DNA of 64,000 nucleotides, taken from the NCBI GenBank assembly GCA_903896615.1, contig CAITYM010000020.1, forward strand, positions 1 through 64,000. The letters run 5' to 3'. The notes beneath the pieces were generated by a model that saw only the letters and a program-made list of their open reading frames with translations, had not been told where the DNA came from and did no database searches. Positions 1 through 9,064 of the stretch are shown here, piece by piece (positions within the stretch are counted from its first letter, which is position 1; every line of letters starts with the position of its first letter). Source of the DNA: an uncultured Burkholderiales bacterium. GTDB taxonomy: Bacteria > Pseudomonadota > Gammaproteobacteria > Burkholderiales > Burkholderiaceae_C. Position numbers and translations under genes: made by a program.

Positions 1-212
1 AATTGAATAAAAGTTCTCTCATCCATTGTCAGTTGTTTGTAGGTTTTAGTCATGCAACATTTTCCTTTAAAAAAAGTTGCACTTACTTTCTGAGCGCGCC
101 CTTCCATTCAATTGAGCAATCATTAATATTAAAAATTGAAGAGGTAAATTTACTTTATTGGTTAATAAAAAAAGAGCTCGCCCTCACCTAATTTTTGACC
201 AGAATTAGAGGC

Positions 213-506
213 TTATTTTGATTTTAAATTTTTAAAGATATTAATAGCAGCGCCTAATCCAACAATTACTACAGCACTTTGAAAATAATTCTTCACCTTA
301 CTTTTACTAATCGCCTCCTTTAGAAGTGGAGTAAATATCATAAGTGTTTTTTTATTGGTAATTGCTGAGGCGAGTTGAAAAATCTTAGTTATAACGAAGC
401 CTTTATTATGTTTGAAATCCTTGATTTTTTGAATATCCTGAGCTATCTCAATGCGGTGCATCATTCCTTTTACTACTAACATTTTAATTCGCTGCTCGCG
501 GTTCAT
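213..506 (-). CDS. YqjK-like small protein
   Basis: A 97-residue protein, last of a three-gene minus-strand operon. Its start overlaps the stop of the YqjE-like gene by four bases, so the two are probably translationally coupled. The N-terminal half is basic and the C-terminal third holds one hydrophobic stretch (residues about 78-92). Placement after a DUF883 protein and a YqjE-like membrane protein matches the yqjD-yqjE-yqjK arrangement of proteobacteria, a stress/stationary-phase inner-membrane group. The assignment rests on context and size, because no strong motif is visible. Confidence 0.6.
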   Translation of the reverse strand: MNREQRIKMLVVKGMMHRIEIAQDIQKIKDFKHNKGFVITKIFQLASAITNKKTLMIFTPLLKEAISKSKVKNYFQSAVVIVGLGAAINIFKNLKSK

Positions 507-856
507 GACTCTTCCTTAGAGCGAAAAATCTCACGATCTAACCGTAATTCATTCACTATATTTTTTAATTTTAATTTGTCGAGATCAATAACCCGCCAAA
601 TTTTATAAATTAAAAGGGCTGTACTAAACCAAAAGATCACCGTAATAAAAAGCAAGGACCAAAGTCCAATAATTGGCCACATATAGACTACGAATAAGGC
701 ACTTAATGATATCAACCCTAGAGTACCAAACAACAACACTCCCATTCCCCAAAATATAACTAATATGAGGTTATCTTTTACTTGTCCGAGTTCCTCGATA
801 AATAACGAGAAACGTGCAGAAATCAAGCTTATCAAATTATTAAGAAAATCTTGCAA
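503..856 (-). CDS. YqjE-like phage-holin-family membrane protein
   Basis: 117 residues with two long hydrophobic segments (about residues 31-57 and 62-88) separated by a short turn, and an amphipathic N-terminus. This is the layout of the YqjE/DUF1469 (putative Actinobacterial Holin-X, holin superfamily III) group. It lies 35 bp downstream of the DUF883 gene and overlaps the next gene by 4 bp. The family is an inner-membrane protein of unknown exact role, usually found with YqjD/ElaB-type ribosome-tethering proteins. No prophage genes surround it, so it is not a lysis holin here. Confidence 0.75.
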   Translation of the reverse strand: MQDFLNNLISLISARFSLFIEELGQVKDNLILVIFWGMGVLLFGTLGLISLSALFVVYMWPIIGLWSLLFITVIFWFSTALLIYKIWRVIDLDKLKLKNIVNELRLDREIFRSKEES

Positions 857-891
857 AGCGTAGTTTCTAGGGCTAATAAATTAAAGGGATG

Positions 892-1194
892 TTAGCGACG
901 ACCTATAAGCATACCAATCAAAGCGCCTGCAGCTGCGGCTACTCCAATTGCTTGCCAGGGGTGTTCGTGAACATAGCTGTCTGCGTCTTGAGCAATTCGC
1001 TTTCCTTTTTCCGCGCCAATTTCTTTCAAATGCTGCGCATCTGAGATCGCTCGGTCAAGTAACTCCATTGCCTTTGCTTGTAGCTCCTCAGATTTACTAC
1101 CGCTAACCTTTGCGGCTTCAGTGAAAAGAAGCTGAGCATCTTTCATTAAAGTCTTTAAATCGTCGCGAACTGCATTAATATTTGCATCTAACAT
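892..1194 (-). CDS. DUF883 (ElaB/YqjD-like) membrane-anchored protein
   Basis: 100 residues when started at the ATG at 1194, which has a clear AAGGAG ribosome-binding site about five bases upstream. A longer in-frame start at 1269 lacks this. The body is a charged amphipathic helix, followed by a conserved HEHPWQAIGVAAAAGALIG-type segment near the C-terminus, a glycine/alanine-rich membrane anchor, and a basic GRR tail. This is typical of DUF883. In E. coli the relatives YqjD and ElaB anchor ribosomes to the inner membrane in stationary phase; that role here is inferred from the family. It is first in the operon with the YqjE- and YqjK-like genes. Confidence 0.88.
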   Translation of the reverse strand: MLDANINAVRDDLKTLMKDAQLLFTEAAKVSGSKSEELQAKAMELLDRAISDAQHLKEIGAEKGKRIAQDADSYVHEHPWQAIGVAAAAGALIGMLIGRR

Positions 1195-2054
1195 GTTAAC
1201 TCCTTGTCTAATTTTTATTTGAAACAGTAGTGAAATTATTTTATATTTAACATATAAACAAAGCCACATTTCTTTATAAGATATTCTACATATCTGCCGA
1301 TTGTTTGACAGTAGTTGAAAAAATATATTTTTATAGTAGATTAAGGTGGTTGTCTCAAGGTATGAATATATCTTGATTCAGTGGTTTAGGTTTCACGTTT
1401 CACGTTTTGCGTTTCACGTTTTGCGTTTTGCATTTTGAGAGGGGATATCTCGCTATTTTTGAGCGGCCTTAAGTATCAGTAATATTATCAAATTCGATAC
1501 ACCTTGATGCTAAACCCTAATTGATGAGTTCATTCGATCCATCCGACGAAATTTTTGTGTATTGTTGTCCCAAATAGAACTTATTTGACTTTTGTCAATT
1601 ATTTTAGTGGTCGATTAAGAACGGATGGTTCCAGTTTATTTTGTATAAATATACTGCTAGCTGCGTGAGGGCCTAGCAACTCTTTAATCGTGTAGCGGAC
1701 AGCTCCGTCGTACTTAAAAGATTTTCTGAAGCTGCCGGTATTACAGAAAATGAACTTCAGCTAGCTAAGGCATTCTTTCCCTTATAAGTCCATCCCTTTG
1801 AAAGTATCTGATCTATTTATTCAATAAGAGTTACTGCGTTGACTGCAGATACAGCGGACTTAGCAGGGAAATTATTTTGATGTCAAGCAAGTAATTTTTG
1901 TTGATATCTACCGTTTATCATGAAAGTAGGAGCTTTCTTCCTTCGCTTCTATAAAGTTACTTCTAGTATGGAGACGTAATTTAAATGCTACCTCACCCAA
2001 TAGCGATCTACTTAAATTTAAATACACAAGTATTGATAGCGAAATTGTGTCTGA
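1195..2054. other. Long non-coding stretch upstream of the DUF883 operon
   Basis: About 860 bp with no convincing gene. It holds the heptamer array at 1391-1439. It also holds a short open frame at 1677-1787 (36 codons, no ATG, upstream stop at 1674) encoding a helix-like peptide ending in AKAFFPL, which could be the tail of a decayed gene. The rest is AT-rich, with stops in all frames. It probably includes the promoter of the DUF883 operon just upstream of 1194. Confidence 0.5.
1391..1439. repeat. Heptamer tandem repeat array (7 units)
   Basis: Seven consecutive 7-base units: TTTCACG, TTTCACG, TTTTGCG, TTTCACG, TTTTGCG, TTTTGCA, TTTTGAG. Every unit starts TTT, and two alternating variants (CACG and TGCG) make up the core, with decay toward the right end. 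It lies in non-coding DNA between the DUF883 operon and the KirBac gene. Confidence 0.9.
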
Positions 2055-2918
2055 TTATAGATTTTCTGTCGAATGAAGTTCGCTCAAATCAATGTATTGC
2101 GTTTTCGTTTTATCGTGGACTTTGAATAGATCTTTAAACCGCATATTCCAATGTATATTCCTACTGTGATAAGTTGTCTTCGCGTGAATGGTTTGCGATA
2201 GTGTCTCGTCAAGTCCAGTTACTGTAGCAATCAGTGTTGCTTCCTGGTTTATTAAATCATTTTCATTTAGCCCGTAAAGTGGACTATATTCATCAATAGG
2301 ATGCATAACAAGCCATGTTAGTAGCAGCATAGGGGAAGTGCTTCTCACTAGTTTCAGGTCATAGATGCGCATCATATTAGCCCCCTCTAGTGTCATTTCT
2401 TGCTTGAAAATACTGAGTGAGATTCGTGCATCAATGACAGAGTTGCTTCTATTATTTGCCAAGCGAATCATGAGGGTTGGTTTCCCATTATGCACAGAGA
2501 TGACAGCCTTATCGCTAAACGCTATAAGCGATCTTGGTAGGGACAGACGCGAAAATGCCACCGCTGCAAACAACCCTAAACTTAAAAGTCCCACCATAGC
2601 CTCGATCGTTACGAGTATGTGCCCGTATAGTGTTTGGGGGAACATTCCGCCGTATCCAATTGTTGCAAGTGTTTGGACGCTAAAGAAGAAGTAATTAAGG
2701 TACGAATGATCGTCCATGCCTCCTATTGAAGAAGGACTGAGCCAATAAAGAACGCCAAAGAGTGAGTTTATGAGTGTAAAGATAATTACGAAAAGTATAT
2801 TAAATTCGAGCCAAGAAAGTTTTAATACAGTGTGGTAAAGGTCCAAATGTTTTTTTGCATATACCAATACAGTCCGATTCCGTAAGGGGCTAGATAGTTT
2901 CTTAAATGAATAGGACAT
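2055..2918 (-). CDS. KirBac-type inward rectifier potassium channel
   Basis: 287 residues. Two transmembrane helices (about 38-60 and 98-122) flank a pore loop with the potassium selectivity filter TIGYG at residues 86-90. The last about 160 residues form a beta-rich cytoplasmic domain with segments typical of the Kir C-terminal domain (for example the conserved region around FSDKAVIS and LMIRLANNRS). Length and architecture match bacterial KirBac channels, which conduct K+ and are gated from the cytoplasm. The gene is alone, in more than 1.6 kb of flanking non-coding sequence, with heptamer repeat arrays on both sides. The start is the first ATG of the frame, before SYSFKKL. Confidence 0.93.
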   Translation of the reverse strand: MSYSFKKLSSPLRNRTVLVYAKKHLDLYHTVLKLSWLEFNILFVIIFTLINSLFGVLYWLSPSSIGGMDDHSYLNYFFFSVQTLATIGYGGMFPQTLYGHILVTIEAMVGLLSLGLFAAVAFSRLSLPRSLIAFSDKAVISVHNGKPTLMIRLANNRSNSVIDARISLSIFKQEMTLEGANMMRIYDLKLVRSTSPMLLLTWLVMHPIDEYSPLYGLNENDLINQEATLIATVTGLDETLSQTIHAKTTYHSRNIHWNMRFKDLFKVHDKTKTQYIDLSELHSTENL

Positions 2919-3707
2919 TTAATCTTTTAGTTTTTATTTGTTTGAGATTTTTTTATAACCCTGGCTAAACTAACTCGCAAATTACTTACCCTCTTAGAAC
3001 CGAAGTTGGTTAATAAATTTCAACATAAATGGCTTCAAAAAACTTTGTACAAAAGTGTAGTTGAGTAAAAAAAACTCCTGCAATAAGTAAGCCGCAAGGT
3101 AAGTATAGGTCATACACCTTCTTGGTGTAATGCAATTCTCGTTTTTCTTGCTCATAAACGTCAATAGACATTTGAAGTATCACAAAAATGCTTAAGAGAT
3201 GAATTGGCGACTAGCCTCAGAAGACCCCGTTTGGTATGAGTTTTTTTAATTGAAAGCTATGAAATACAGATGACTAGAATCATAAGAATCCATATCTTGC
3301 TATGAGTTTTGAGTTCTGAGTTTTGCAGTTCCTTTAGTGGTTACAAGCTAATAAGCATCTATGAAGAATGCAATTTTTGCAAATTTGATGCAAATAGAAA
3401 ATGAATTTGGATAGCTCTACTTGCAACTAGGAGTACTGAATAATTCATTGATCTAAGGTTTAAATGTATATCGGCTTTTGTCTGGGGTGTAAATTAGAGT
3501 CTAGATCAATGACAATATGGGAGGTGCTTGTATTGCGTCTGATTTATTGGAGTGCACTTGCGTGTACTAATAAAGTATAAAGAATAGAGCGCCAAGTATG
3601 TACATATCGTTCTTTAATTCTAAGTAGAAATGTGTAGTTTAAAAATTCAGGGTATTTTGAATTTGTTATATGATCTGTCTATCGAATTAAAACTAACTCA
3701 TTAATAT
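2919..3707. other. Long non-coding stretch between KirBac and mmsA
   Basis: About 790 bp of AT-rich DNA between the divergent KirBac and mmsA genes, with no supported coding sequence. It contains a small hairpin at 3113-3129 (TACACC, TTCTT loop, GGTGTA) and the second heptamer array at 3303-3330. Promoters for both genes should lie here, but I could not pick out convincing -35/-10 pairs. Confidence 0.5.
3303..3330. repeat. Heptamer tandem repeat array (4 units)
   Basis: Four contiguous 7-base units: TGAGTTT, TGAGTTC, TGAGTTT, TGCAGTT. Read in another phase they give GTTTTGA-like units resembling the TTTTGAG and TTTTGCA units of the 1391-1439 array. The two short arrays are therefore probably the same kind of simple-sequence element, one on each side of the KirBac gene. 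Confidence 0.75.
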
Positions 3708-5228
3708 ATGAAAGCTCCTCTCCCCTTTGTATCTAAGGAAGATATTGGTCACTACGTAGGTGGCAAGGTTGTTACCCCAAAGGACGGCCGATTTGCAGAT
3801 GTATTTAACCCATCCCTGGGTAAAGTTGCGCGAAGGGTTGCGCTTGCTAGCCGCAAGCAAGTTGATGAGGTCGTCTCGGTTGCTCAAATTGCTTTTCAAG
3901 AGTGGAGTCAAACGTCTCCTTTGAGACGTGCTCGCATCATGTTTAAATATTTAGAGTTGCTAAATGCGCATCGCGATGAATTAGCTGCGATCATTACCGC
4001 AGAGCACGGCAAGGTATTTACAGACGCACAGGGTGAGGTCACTCGTGGAATTGAAATCGTGGAATTTGCCACAGGTATTCCTGAACTCCTAAAGGGCGAG
4101 TACACAGAACAAGTATCAACTGGAATTGATAACTGGATTATGCGCCAGCCTTTAGGCGTTGTTGCTGGAGTCACGCCTTTTAATTTTCCTGTTATGGTTC
4201 CGATGTGGATGTTTCCAGTTGCCATAGCTTGTGGCAATAGTTTTATTCTGAAACCAAGCCCAACCGATCCTTCCGCATCTTTATTCATGGCTCGACTTCT
4301 TAAGGAAGCCGGTTTACCCGATGGTGTATTTAACGTGGTTCAAGGAGACAAGGAAGCAGTTGATGCTCTTATCGAGAACGATGACGTAAAGGCCGTAAGC
4401 TTTGTTGGGTCAACCCCTATTGCAAACTATATCTACGAGAGATGCGCACATTTTGGTAAGAGATCTCAAGCGCTTGGGGGTGCTAAAAACCACATGGTCA
4501 TCATGCCTGATGCTGATATTGAAAAAGCTATAGATGCTCTGATCGGAGCGGCCTATGGATCCGCTGGAGAGCGTTGTATGGCCATCTCCGTTGCTGTGTT
4601 GGTAGGTGACGCAGCTGAAAAGATCATGCCTAAGTTGATTGAGCGTACTAAGACTTTAAAGATTAAAAATGGTATGGAGCTTGATGCAGAAATGGGGCCC
4701 ATAGTCACAAAGGCTGCACTTGAGAGGATTACCGGTTATATTGAAAGTGGAGTTGCTTCAGGAGCGAAACTCTTGGTCGATGGTAGGGGATTAAAGGTGC
4801 CAGGGCACGAGGAAGGATTCTTTATAGGCGGAACTTTGTTTGACAATGTCAAACCTGACATGAAGATCTACCTTGAAGAAATCTTTGGCCCAGTATTGTC
4901 TTGTCTACGGGTTGCCAACTTTGCTGAAGCATTGAATCTGGTTAATTCGTGTGAGTTTGGTAACGGTGTTGCTTGCTTTACCAGTGACGGAAATATCGCA
5001 CGTGAATTTGCCCGTCGTATAGAGGTTGGAATGGTTGGTATAAATGTTCCAATTCCAGTTCCAATGGCTTGGCACGGATTTGGTGGGTGGAAAAAATCTA
5101 TCTTTGGCGATATGCATGCCTACGGTAAGGAGGGTGTTCGCTTTTACACAAAACAAAAGAGTGTGATGCAGCGTTGGCCGGAGAGTATTGGCAAGGGGGC
5201 CGAATTTGTGATGCCAACATCTAAATAA
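3708..5228 (+). CDS. mmsA: CoA-acylating methylmalonate-semialdehyde dehydrogenase
   Basis: 506 residues, full length for MmsA. It converts methylmalonate semialdehyde (or malonate semialdehyde) with NAD+ and CoA to propionyl-CoA (or acetyl-CoA), the last step of valine and inositol degradation. Visible ALDH features are TPFNFP with catalytic Asn159, the nucleotide-binding FVGSTPIA segment (232-239), and catalytic Cys290 in GSAGERCM. The general-base glutamate region of hydrolytic ALDHs is replaced by ALGGAKNH (255-262), a hallmark of the acylating MMSDH subfamily. No valine-pathway partners (mmsB, enoyl-CoA hydratase) lie next to it, so it stands alone. The start is the first ATG, with only a weak ribosome-binding site. 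Confidence 0.95.
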   Translation: MKAPLPFVSKEDIGHYVGGKVVTPKDGRFADVFNPSLGKVARRVALASRKQVDEVVSVAQIAFQEWSQTSPLRRARIMFKYLELLNAHRDELAAIITAEHGKVFTDAQGEVTRGIEIVEFATGIPELLKGEYTEQVSTGIDNWIMRQPLGVVAGVTPFNFPVMVPMWMFPVAIACGNSFILKPSPTDPSASLFMARLLKEAGLPDGVFNVVQGDKEAVDALIENDDVKAVSFVGSTPIANYIYERCAHFGKRSQALGGAKNHMVIMPDADIEKAIDALIGAAYGSAGERCMAISVAVLVGDAAEKIMPKLIERTKTLKIKNGMELDAEMGPIVTKAALERITGYIESGVASGAKLLVDGRGLKVPGHEEGFFIGGTLFDNVKPDMKIYLEEIFGPVLSCLRVANFAEALNLVNSCEFGNGVACFTSDGNIAREFARRIEVGMVGINVPIPVPMAWHGFGGWKKSIFGDMHAYGKEGVRFYTKQKSVMQRWPESIGKGAEFVMPTSK

Positions 5229-5261
5229 TTCGGCTAACGTTTAATCTGAGTAATTGCGGCT

Positions 5262-5278
5262 TCAAACTTCGAGTTTGA
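5262..5278. terminator. Possible hairpin between convergent mmsA and DUF4188 genes
   Basis: Perfect 7-bp inverted repeat TCAAACT / AGTTTGA with a TCG loop, in the 69 bp between two convergent genes. No T-run follows on either strand, so termination is only suggested by position. Confidence 0.35.
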
Positions 5279-5297
5279 GAAGTTACGTAAAAAGTCT

Positions 5298-5792
5298 TTA
5301 GCTCCAACGGCCTGATAGTCTTTCTTTTGCTGATTCACCAGTGCCCTGGACTTTCTCTAATGTCCCCGCCTTACCCAGGCCAAAGGGGGGCATGTGCGCG
5401 TAGATGTTTTCATAATTGCCATCAGATACGGCATAAGTTTCGTGCCAAATTCCAACAGATCCATCTTTCCCAATTTTTTGATTAAATTCTTTCCATGCGG
5501 GTAGGTGTTGTGAGTCCTTACTTTTCGCATATGCTATCAATTGATCCATGGAACGCCAGTACTGAACAATAATGAATGTTCTACCAAACCCCATTTCGTG
5601 ATGCAGTAAGCCGAGCTCTTTGTTGTTGTAGAGTTCTTTCAGCATTCTTCCCATTGCATTTATAACGGGTATCCATCTATGTATTTTCCAAAAGTCGTTG
5701 ATCCGCATTCCAATTAAAAATACTACAAAGTCACCTTTCATGTGGGCGCTCATGCGGCTGTGATGAATCATTAAGATCTCCAAATTTGACAT
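5298..5792 (-). CDS. DUF4188 domain protein (monooxygenase-like fold)
   Basis: 164 residues matching the DUF4188 pattern throughout: GDFVVFLIGMRIN, the FWKIHRW region, ELGLLHHE, GRTFIIVQYWRS, HLPAWKEFNQKIG, and the C-terminal VGIWHETY and PPFGLGKAG. The family has a dimeric alpha-beta barrel fold, and some members are annotated as monooxygenase- or aldoxime-dehydratase-like. No reaction is established for this member. It converges on mmsA and is monocistronic. The start ATG directly precedes SNLEILMIHH, and no alternative start is better supported. Confidence 0.88.
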   Translation of the reverse strand: MSNLEILMIHHSRMSAHMKGDFVVFLIGMRINDFWKIHRWIPVINAMGRMLKELYNNKELGLLHHEMGFGRTFIIVQYWRSMDQLIAYAKSKDSQHLPAWKEFNQKIGKDGSVGIWHETYAVSDGNYENIYAHMPPFGLGKAGTLEKVQGTGESAKERLSGRWS

Positions 5793-5970
5793 TGAAATGA
5801 ATTAGATAATGTAGATCAAAGAGCAGGTAAAACAATGTGATAAGAGTGTAAATCTTTCGAGATTTCGGAACTTTATAAGTTACTCATTAGGCTGACAATA
5901 CCAAGCCATCCTCTGTGAATTGACCTAAATCAAAGTTGAGACCCAAAAAAGACACACCTTAGGCCTTGAT

Positions 5971-5999
5971 TTGGAGTTAGTGTCAGGGTAATTTATAAT
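5971..5999 (+). promoter_or_regulatory. Sigma70-type promoter for the 6031 gene
   Basis: TTGGAG at 5971-5976, a 17-base spacer, and a consensus TATAAT at 5994-5999, ending 31 bases before the start codon of the outer-membrane protein gene. The -35 box matches consensus at 4 of 6 positions. Confidence 0.7.
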
Positions 6000-6030
6000 G
6001 GTGAATTAGTTTGTCAATTGAAAATTTATA

Positions 6031-6951
6031 ATGAACGCCAAACCCTTCCTACGTATTTTCTCCGCATCTATTTTGATTTTGTCATTGAATGCTGTTGCCC
6101 AATCAACAGATTCAATTTCACAGCAAGACCAAAAATCTTATATGCCGTTTAGGCTGAGCTCCGACTTGTCCAAAAAAGGATTTTTCAACTTAGATGCAGA
6201 ATGGTTTGGCTCAGTTGGCTTTAATAAAACCCGCTACCATGAATCTGATATCAATGTTAATCAACCAAGTCAAGGCAATAATTTCACCGTGCACGATATC
6301 CAAGGGCATGATGAATACAAGACCCCTGGTTTCAGGAGCCCTGACAATTTCAGGATTGGGCGCTTTATCGACGACCAGCGCAAATGGGCCGTTGAGCTTA
6401 GCCACGATCATGATAAATTTACCTCTACGCTTGGTCAAACTGCAAGCGTGACAGGAGTAGTCAGTAATTCAACTTCTTTAGCACCAACCAATAGCCATCT
6501 TGGCATAGGTACGAATCAGCTCAATACTACGACCTTCTCTTATATGCTTCATAATGGGCTGAACAGTACCATGATCAATTTGATTTATAGGAAGCCCTTG
6601 ATTGGAGAAATTGCTGATGAATCAAGTCTTTCTTTTATTGGGAAAATAGGTACAGGACTTGCCATCGTTCATCCTTACAACACCATTGACGGACAGGACG
6701 CTACAGTTGGCGAAAAAACATTCTCCAATGTGATTGGATTTAATAGCGGTTGGTGGCGAATTGTGGGTACATCCACAGGAGTTGAGGCTGGTTTTCGTTA
6801 CGTCGTAAAAAAACCTATCTATCTCGAGTTTACAAACAAACAGATGTATACCGAAATGAACAATATCCCCGTCAGTTCAGGTAATGCATCCCAAAAGCTT
6901 TGGTCTAACCAGTACATATTAAGTCTTGGTTATGAGTTTGGGGGCAAATAA
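6031..6951 (+). CDS. Probable outer-membrane beta-barrel protein
   Basis: 306 residues with a typical signal peptide (MNAKPFLRIF..., hydrophobic to about residue 21, cleavage after AVAQ or nearby). The mature part alternates polar and hydrophobic residues, is rich in Gly, Asn, Thr and aromatics, and ends in SLGYEFGGK, close to the end of the chain. This resembles small outer-membrane barrels of unknown substrate. There is no recognisable catalytic motif. It is preceded by a good sigma70 promoter and followed 48 bp later by the TPR gene. It could be a porin-like or surface-adhesion barrel; I cannot name the family. Confidence 0.6.
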   Translation: MNAKPFLRIFSASILILSLNAVAQSTDSISQQDQKSYMPFRLSSDLSKKGFFNLDAEWFGSVGFNKTRYHESDINVNQPSQGNNFTVHDIQGHDEYKTPGFRSPDNFRIGRFIDDQRKWAVELSHDHDKFTSTLGQTASVTGVVSNSTSLAPTNSHLGIGTNQLNTTTFSYMLHNGLNSTMINLIYRKPLIGEIADESSLSFIGKIGTGLAIVHPYNTIDGQDATVGEKTFSNVIGFNSGWWRIVGTSTGVEAGFRYVVKKPIYLEFTNKQMYTEMNNIPVSSGNASQKLWSNQYILSLGYEFGGK

Positions 6952-6999
6952 TCCTATGTGATTTGTGAGTGAGTTTTTTAGATGCATTAAGTACTAGGT

Positions 7000-8985
7000 G
7001 TGAATAACCGCAAAAACTCTGCCCTTACTAGCAAAACTAACGTTCTTAAAGGCCGTGAAAAAAAATTAGTGCTCAGCTCTGTCTTACAAGGCAAGCTGAG
7101 TCTGGCGGTTAAACATCACCAGCAAAAACAATTTGAGATTGCAGCTCCACTTTATGAGCTCATACTGGATGCCCATCCTGATCATTTTGATGCATTACAG
7201 CTTTATGCAACACTTCTTGCTCAAACTGGGCAACTCGAGAAAGCCCTAGCAATTTTGATAAAGGTAACTGAAGTTGCAAGAAATCAAGGGATTGATCAAC
7301 AAAAGCTTGTGGGTGTTTTCAATAATTTGGGTAATGTCTATAGAGCATTAGGGCGATTAGAACTCGCAGTCTCAAGCTACGAAGAGGCGATTTTATTGAA
7401 CTCCCATTATGCTGATGCACATAACAATAAAGGGCTTGTACTGGCTGAACTCTTTCGTTTTGAAGAAGCGGTACTCAGTTATCAGCAAGCAATAAGGATT
7501 AATCCAAATTTCGTCCAATCGCTCAGCAATATGGGTAGTGCATTAAGAGAATGCGGACAGTACACCGAAGCATTGAAAGCATATGATCATGCGTTAGAAC
7601 TCAACCCTCAGTACGCTCAGGCACACGCAAATAAAGGTTTGGTGCTTCAGGATATGCAAAGTTGGGACGCTGCACTGACTGCTTATAAAGAGGCTTTAAA
7701 AATCAGACCTGATTACGCAGAAGCACTCAATAATTGTGCAAATATATATAAAAAGTTGGGGTTAAAAAATGAGGCAAGGCAGTACTATTTGGCTGCGATA
7801 GGTCTGCGCAGCGATTATGCCGATGCTTTGAATAATCTGGGTAGCCTCTTCAAGGAGGATCATCAGTTCGACCAAGCATTGCAGTGTTACACCAAAGCCT
7901 TGGAGCTTAACCCGGGGTATTGTGAGGCTTTGTATAACCGGGGTAACCTTTACAAGGACCTTAGATATTTCAAAAATGCACTGGTTGAGTTTAGTCGGGC
8001 TGTGCATGTAAAGCCCTCATTTGCTGAAGCGAATCTTAATATTGCGATTGTAAATTTAACCCTTGGTGAAATGAAAAAAGGGTGGGCCGGTTTTGAGTGG
8101 CGTTGGAAGTCAACAGAACTCAGGGAAACACTAGGGCTCAGATGCTTTGAACAACCACTTTGGCTAGGTCGAGAATCCTTAGTGGGTAAAACGATACTGC
8201 TTTACTGTGAGCAGGGTCTAGGAGATACGATCCAGTTTTGTAGATACGCCCAAGTTGTCCAGGGTTTGGGTGCTCGCGTCATTTTGGAAGTCCAGCACGA
8301 GCTTTTTACGTTGTTAGGCAGCTTACCCGGGGTAGATACGCTCATTAAAAAGGGGGTAAATCCTCCTCCTTTTGATTTTCAGTGCCCACTGATGAGTTTA
8401 CCGCTTGCTTTAAACATGAGTTTGCAAAATATTCCAAATCCTGATGGGTATATTCAGTGCGATCAAGCTGCTGTCAATGTTTGGAGTACGAGACTAGATT
8501 CTCAGTCCACTCGAAAACCAATGATTGGTCTTGTTTGGTGCGGCAATCCCAAGCACCTTAATGACCGTAACAGAAGCTTACCATTGAACCAATTGAGGGT
8601 GATAACTTCATTGGGATGTCAGTTCGTAGGTTTGCAAAAAGAATGGTCTGATGCAGATAAAAATATGCTGGGTGATTCAAATCTCATTCAAGATGTGAGC
8701 ACAATGCTCCAAGACTTCGGGGATACTGCAGCACTTTTAGAGGTTTTGGATTTGATCATCACCGTTGATACTAGTGTCGCTCACCTTGCAGGAGCGATGG
8801 GCAAACAGGTATGGGTATTACTTCCATTTAATAGCGATTGGCGGTGGTTGGAGCACAAGGTAAGCACTCCTTGGTATTCAAGTATGACTCTTTACCGGCA
8901 AAGCAATTTCAGTGATTGGGGGAATGTTTTAGAGAGGGTTAAATCTGATCTTTCCCAGATGTTTGGGTTGACACCTGACCTTTAA
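7000..8985 (+). CDS. TPR-repeat protein with glycosyltransferase-like C-terminus
   Basis: 661 residues. Residues about 35-340 are a run of roughly nine TPR units with recurring YxxAL/NNxGxxLxxxG/P patterns (for example around A-NNKGLVLAEL and ALNNLGSLFKE). A linker GWAGFEWRWKS follows, and then a domain with CEQGLGDTIQFCRYA and, near the end, ITVDTSVAHLAGAMGK. These are features of the GT9/heptosyltransferase-like GT-B fold seen in TPR fusion proteins. The chosen start is GTG at 7000, because no earlier ATG is in frame and no strong ribosome-binding site is visible. A role in protein or surface glycosylation is inferred only from the domain pair. Confidence 0.85.
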   Translation: MNNRKNSALTSKTNVLKGREKKLVLSSVLQGKLSLAVKHHQQKQFEIAAPLYELILDAHPDHFDALQLYATLLAQTGQLEKALAILIKVTEVARNQGIDQQKLVGVFNNLGNVYRALGRLELAVSSYEEAILLNSHYADAHNNKGLVLAELFRFEEAVLSYQQAIRINPNFVQSLSNMGSALRECGQYTEALKAYDHALELNPQYAQAHANKGLVLQDMQSWDAALTAYKEALKIRPDYAEALNNCANIYKKLGLKNEARQYYLAAIGLRSDYADALNNLGSLFKEDHQFDQALQCYTKALELNPGYCEALYNRGNLYKDLRYFKNALVEFSRAVHVKPSFAEANLNIAIVNLTLGEMKKGWAGFEWRWKSTELRETLGLRCFEQPLWLGRESLVGKTILLYCEQGLGDTIQFCRYAQVVQGLGARVILEVQHELFTLLGSLPGVDTLIKKGVNPPPFDFQCPLMSLPLALNMSLQNIPNPDGYIQCDQAAVNVWSTRLDSQSTRKPMIGLVWCGNPKHLNDRNRSLPLNQLRVITSLGCQFVGLQKEWSDADKNMLGDSNLIQDVSTMLQDFGDTAALLEVLDLIITVDTSVAHLAGAMGKQVWVLLPFNSDWRWLEHKVSTPWYSSMTLYRQSNFSDWGNVLERVKSDLSQMFGLTPDL

Positions 8986-9010
8986 ACCTTTAAACCTTTA
9001 AGCCTTTAAA
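8979..9010. repeat. Four 8-bp tandem repeats over a stop codon
   Basis: CCTTTAAA, CCTTTAAA, CCTTTAAG, CCTTTAAA in direct succession. The stop codon of the TPR gene (TAA at 8983-8985) lies within the first unit. Because 8 is not a multiple of 3, copy-number change could alter the sequence after the stop but not the protein, since the stop comes first. Confidence 0.9.
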
Positions 9011-9064
9011 TTACCAATTTGTGACGGCTTAAAAGTCTATTAACACTAGCCACCCCATTTGACT

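Noticed and set aside
3-191. Plus-strand reading frame at the left edge (62 codons)
   Set aside because: No signal peptide, ribosome-binding site or family features, and composition is like the surrounding AT-rich non-coding DNA.
503-856. Phage holin and prophage remnant
   Set aside because: The YqjE-like protein belongs to the holin-like superfamily, but no other phage gene is nearby and the operon partners are stress proteins.
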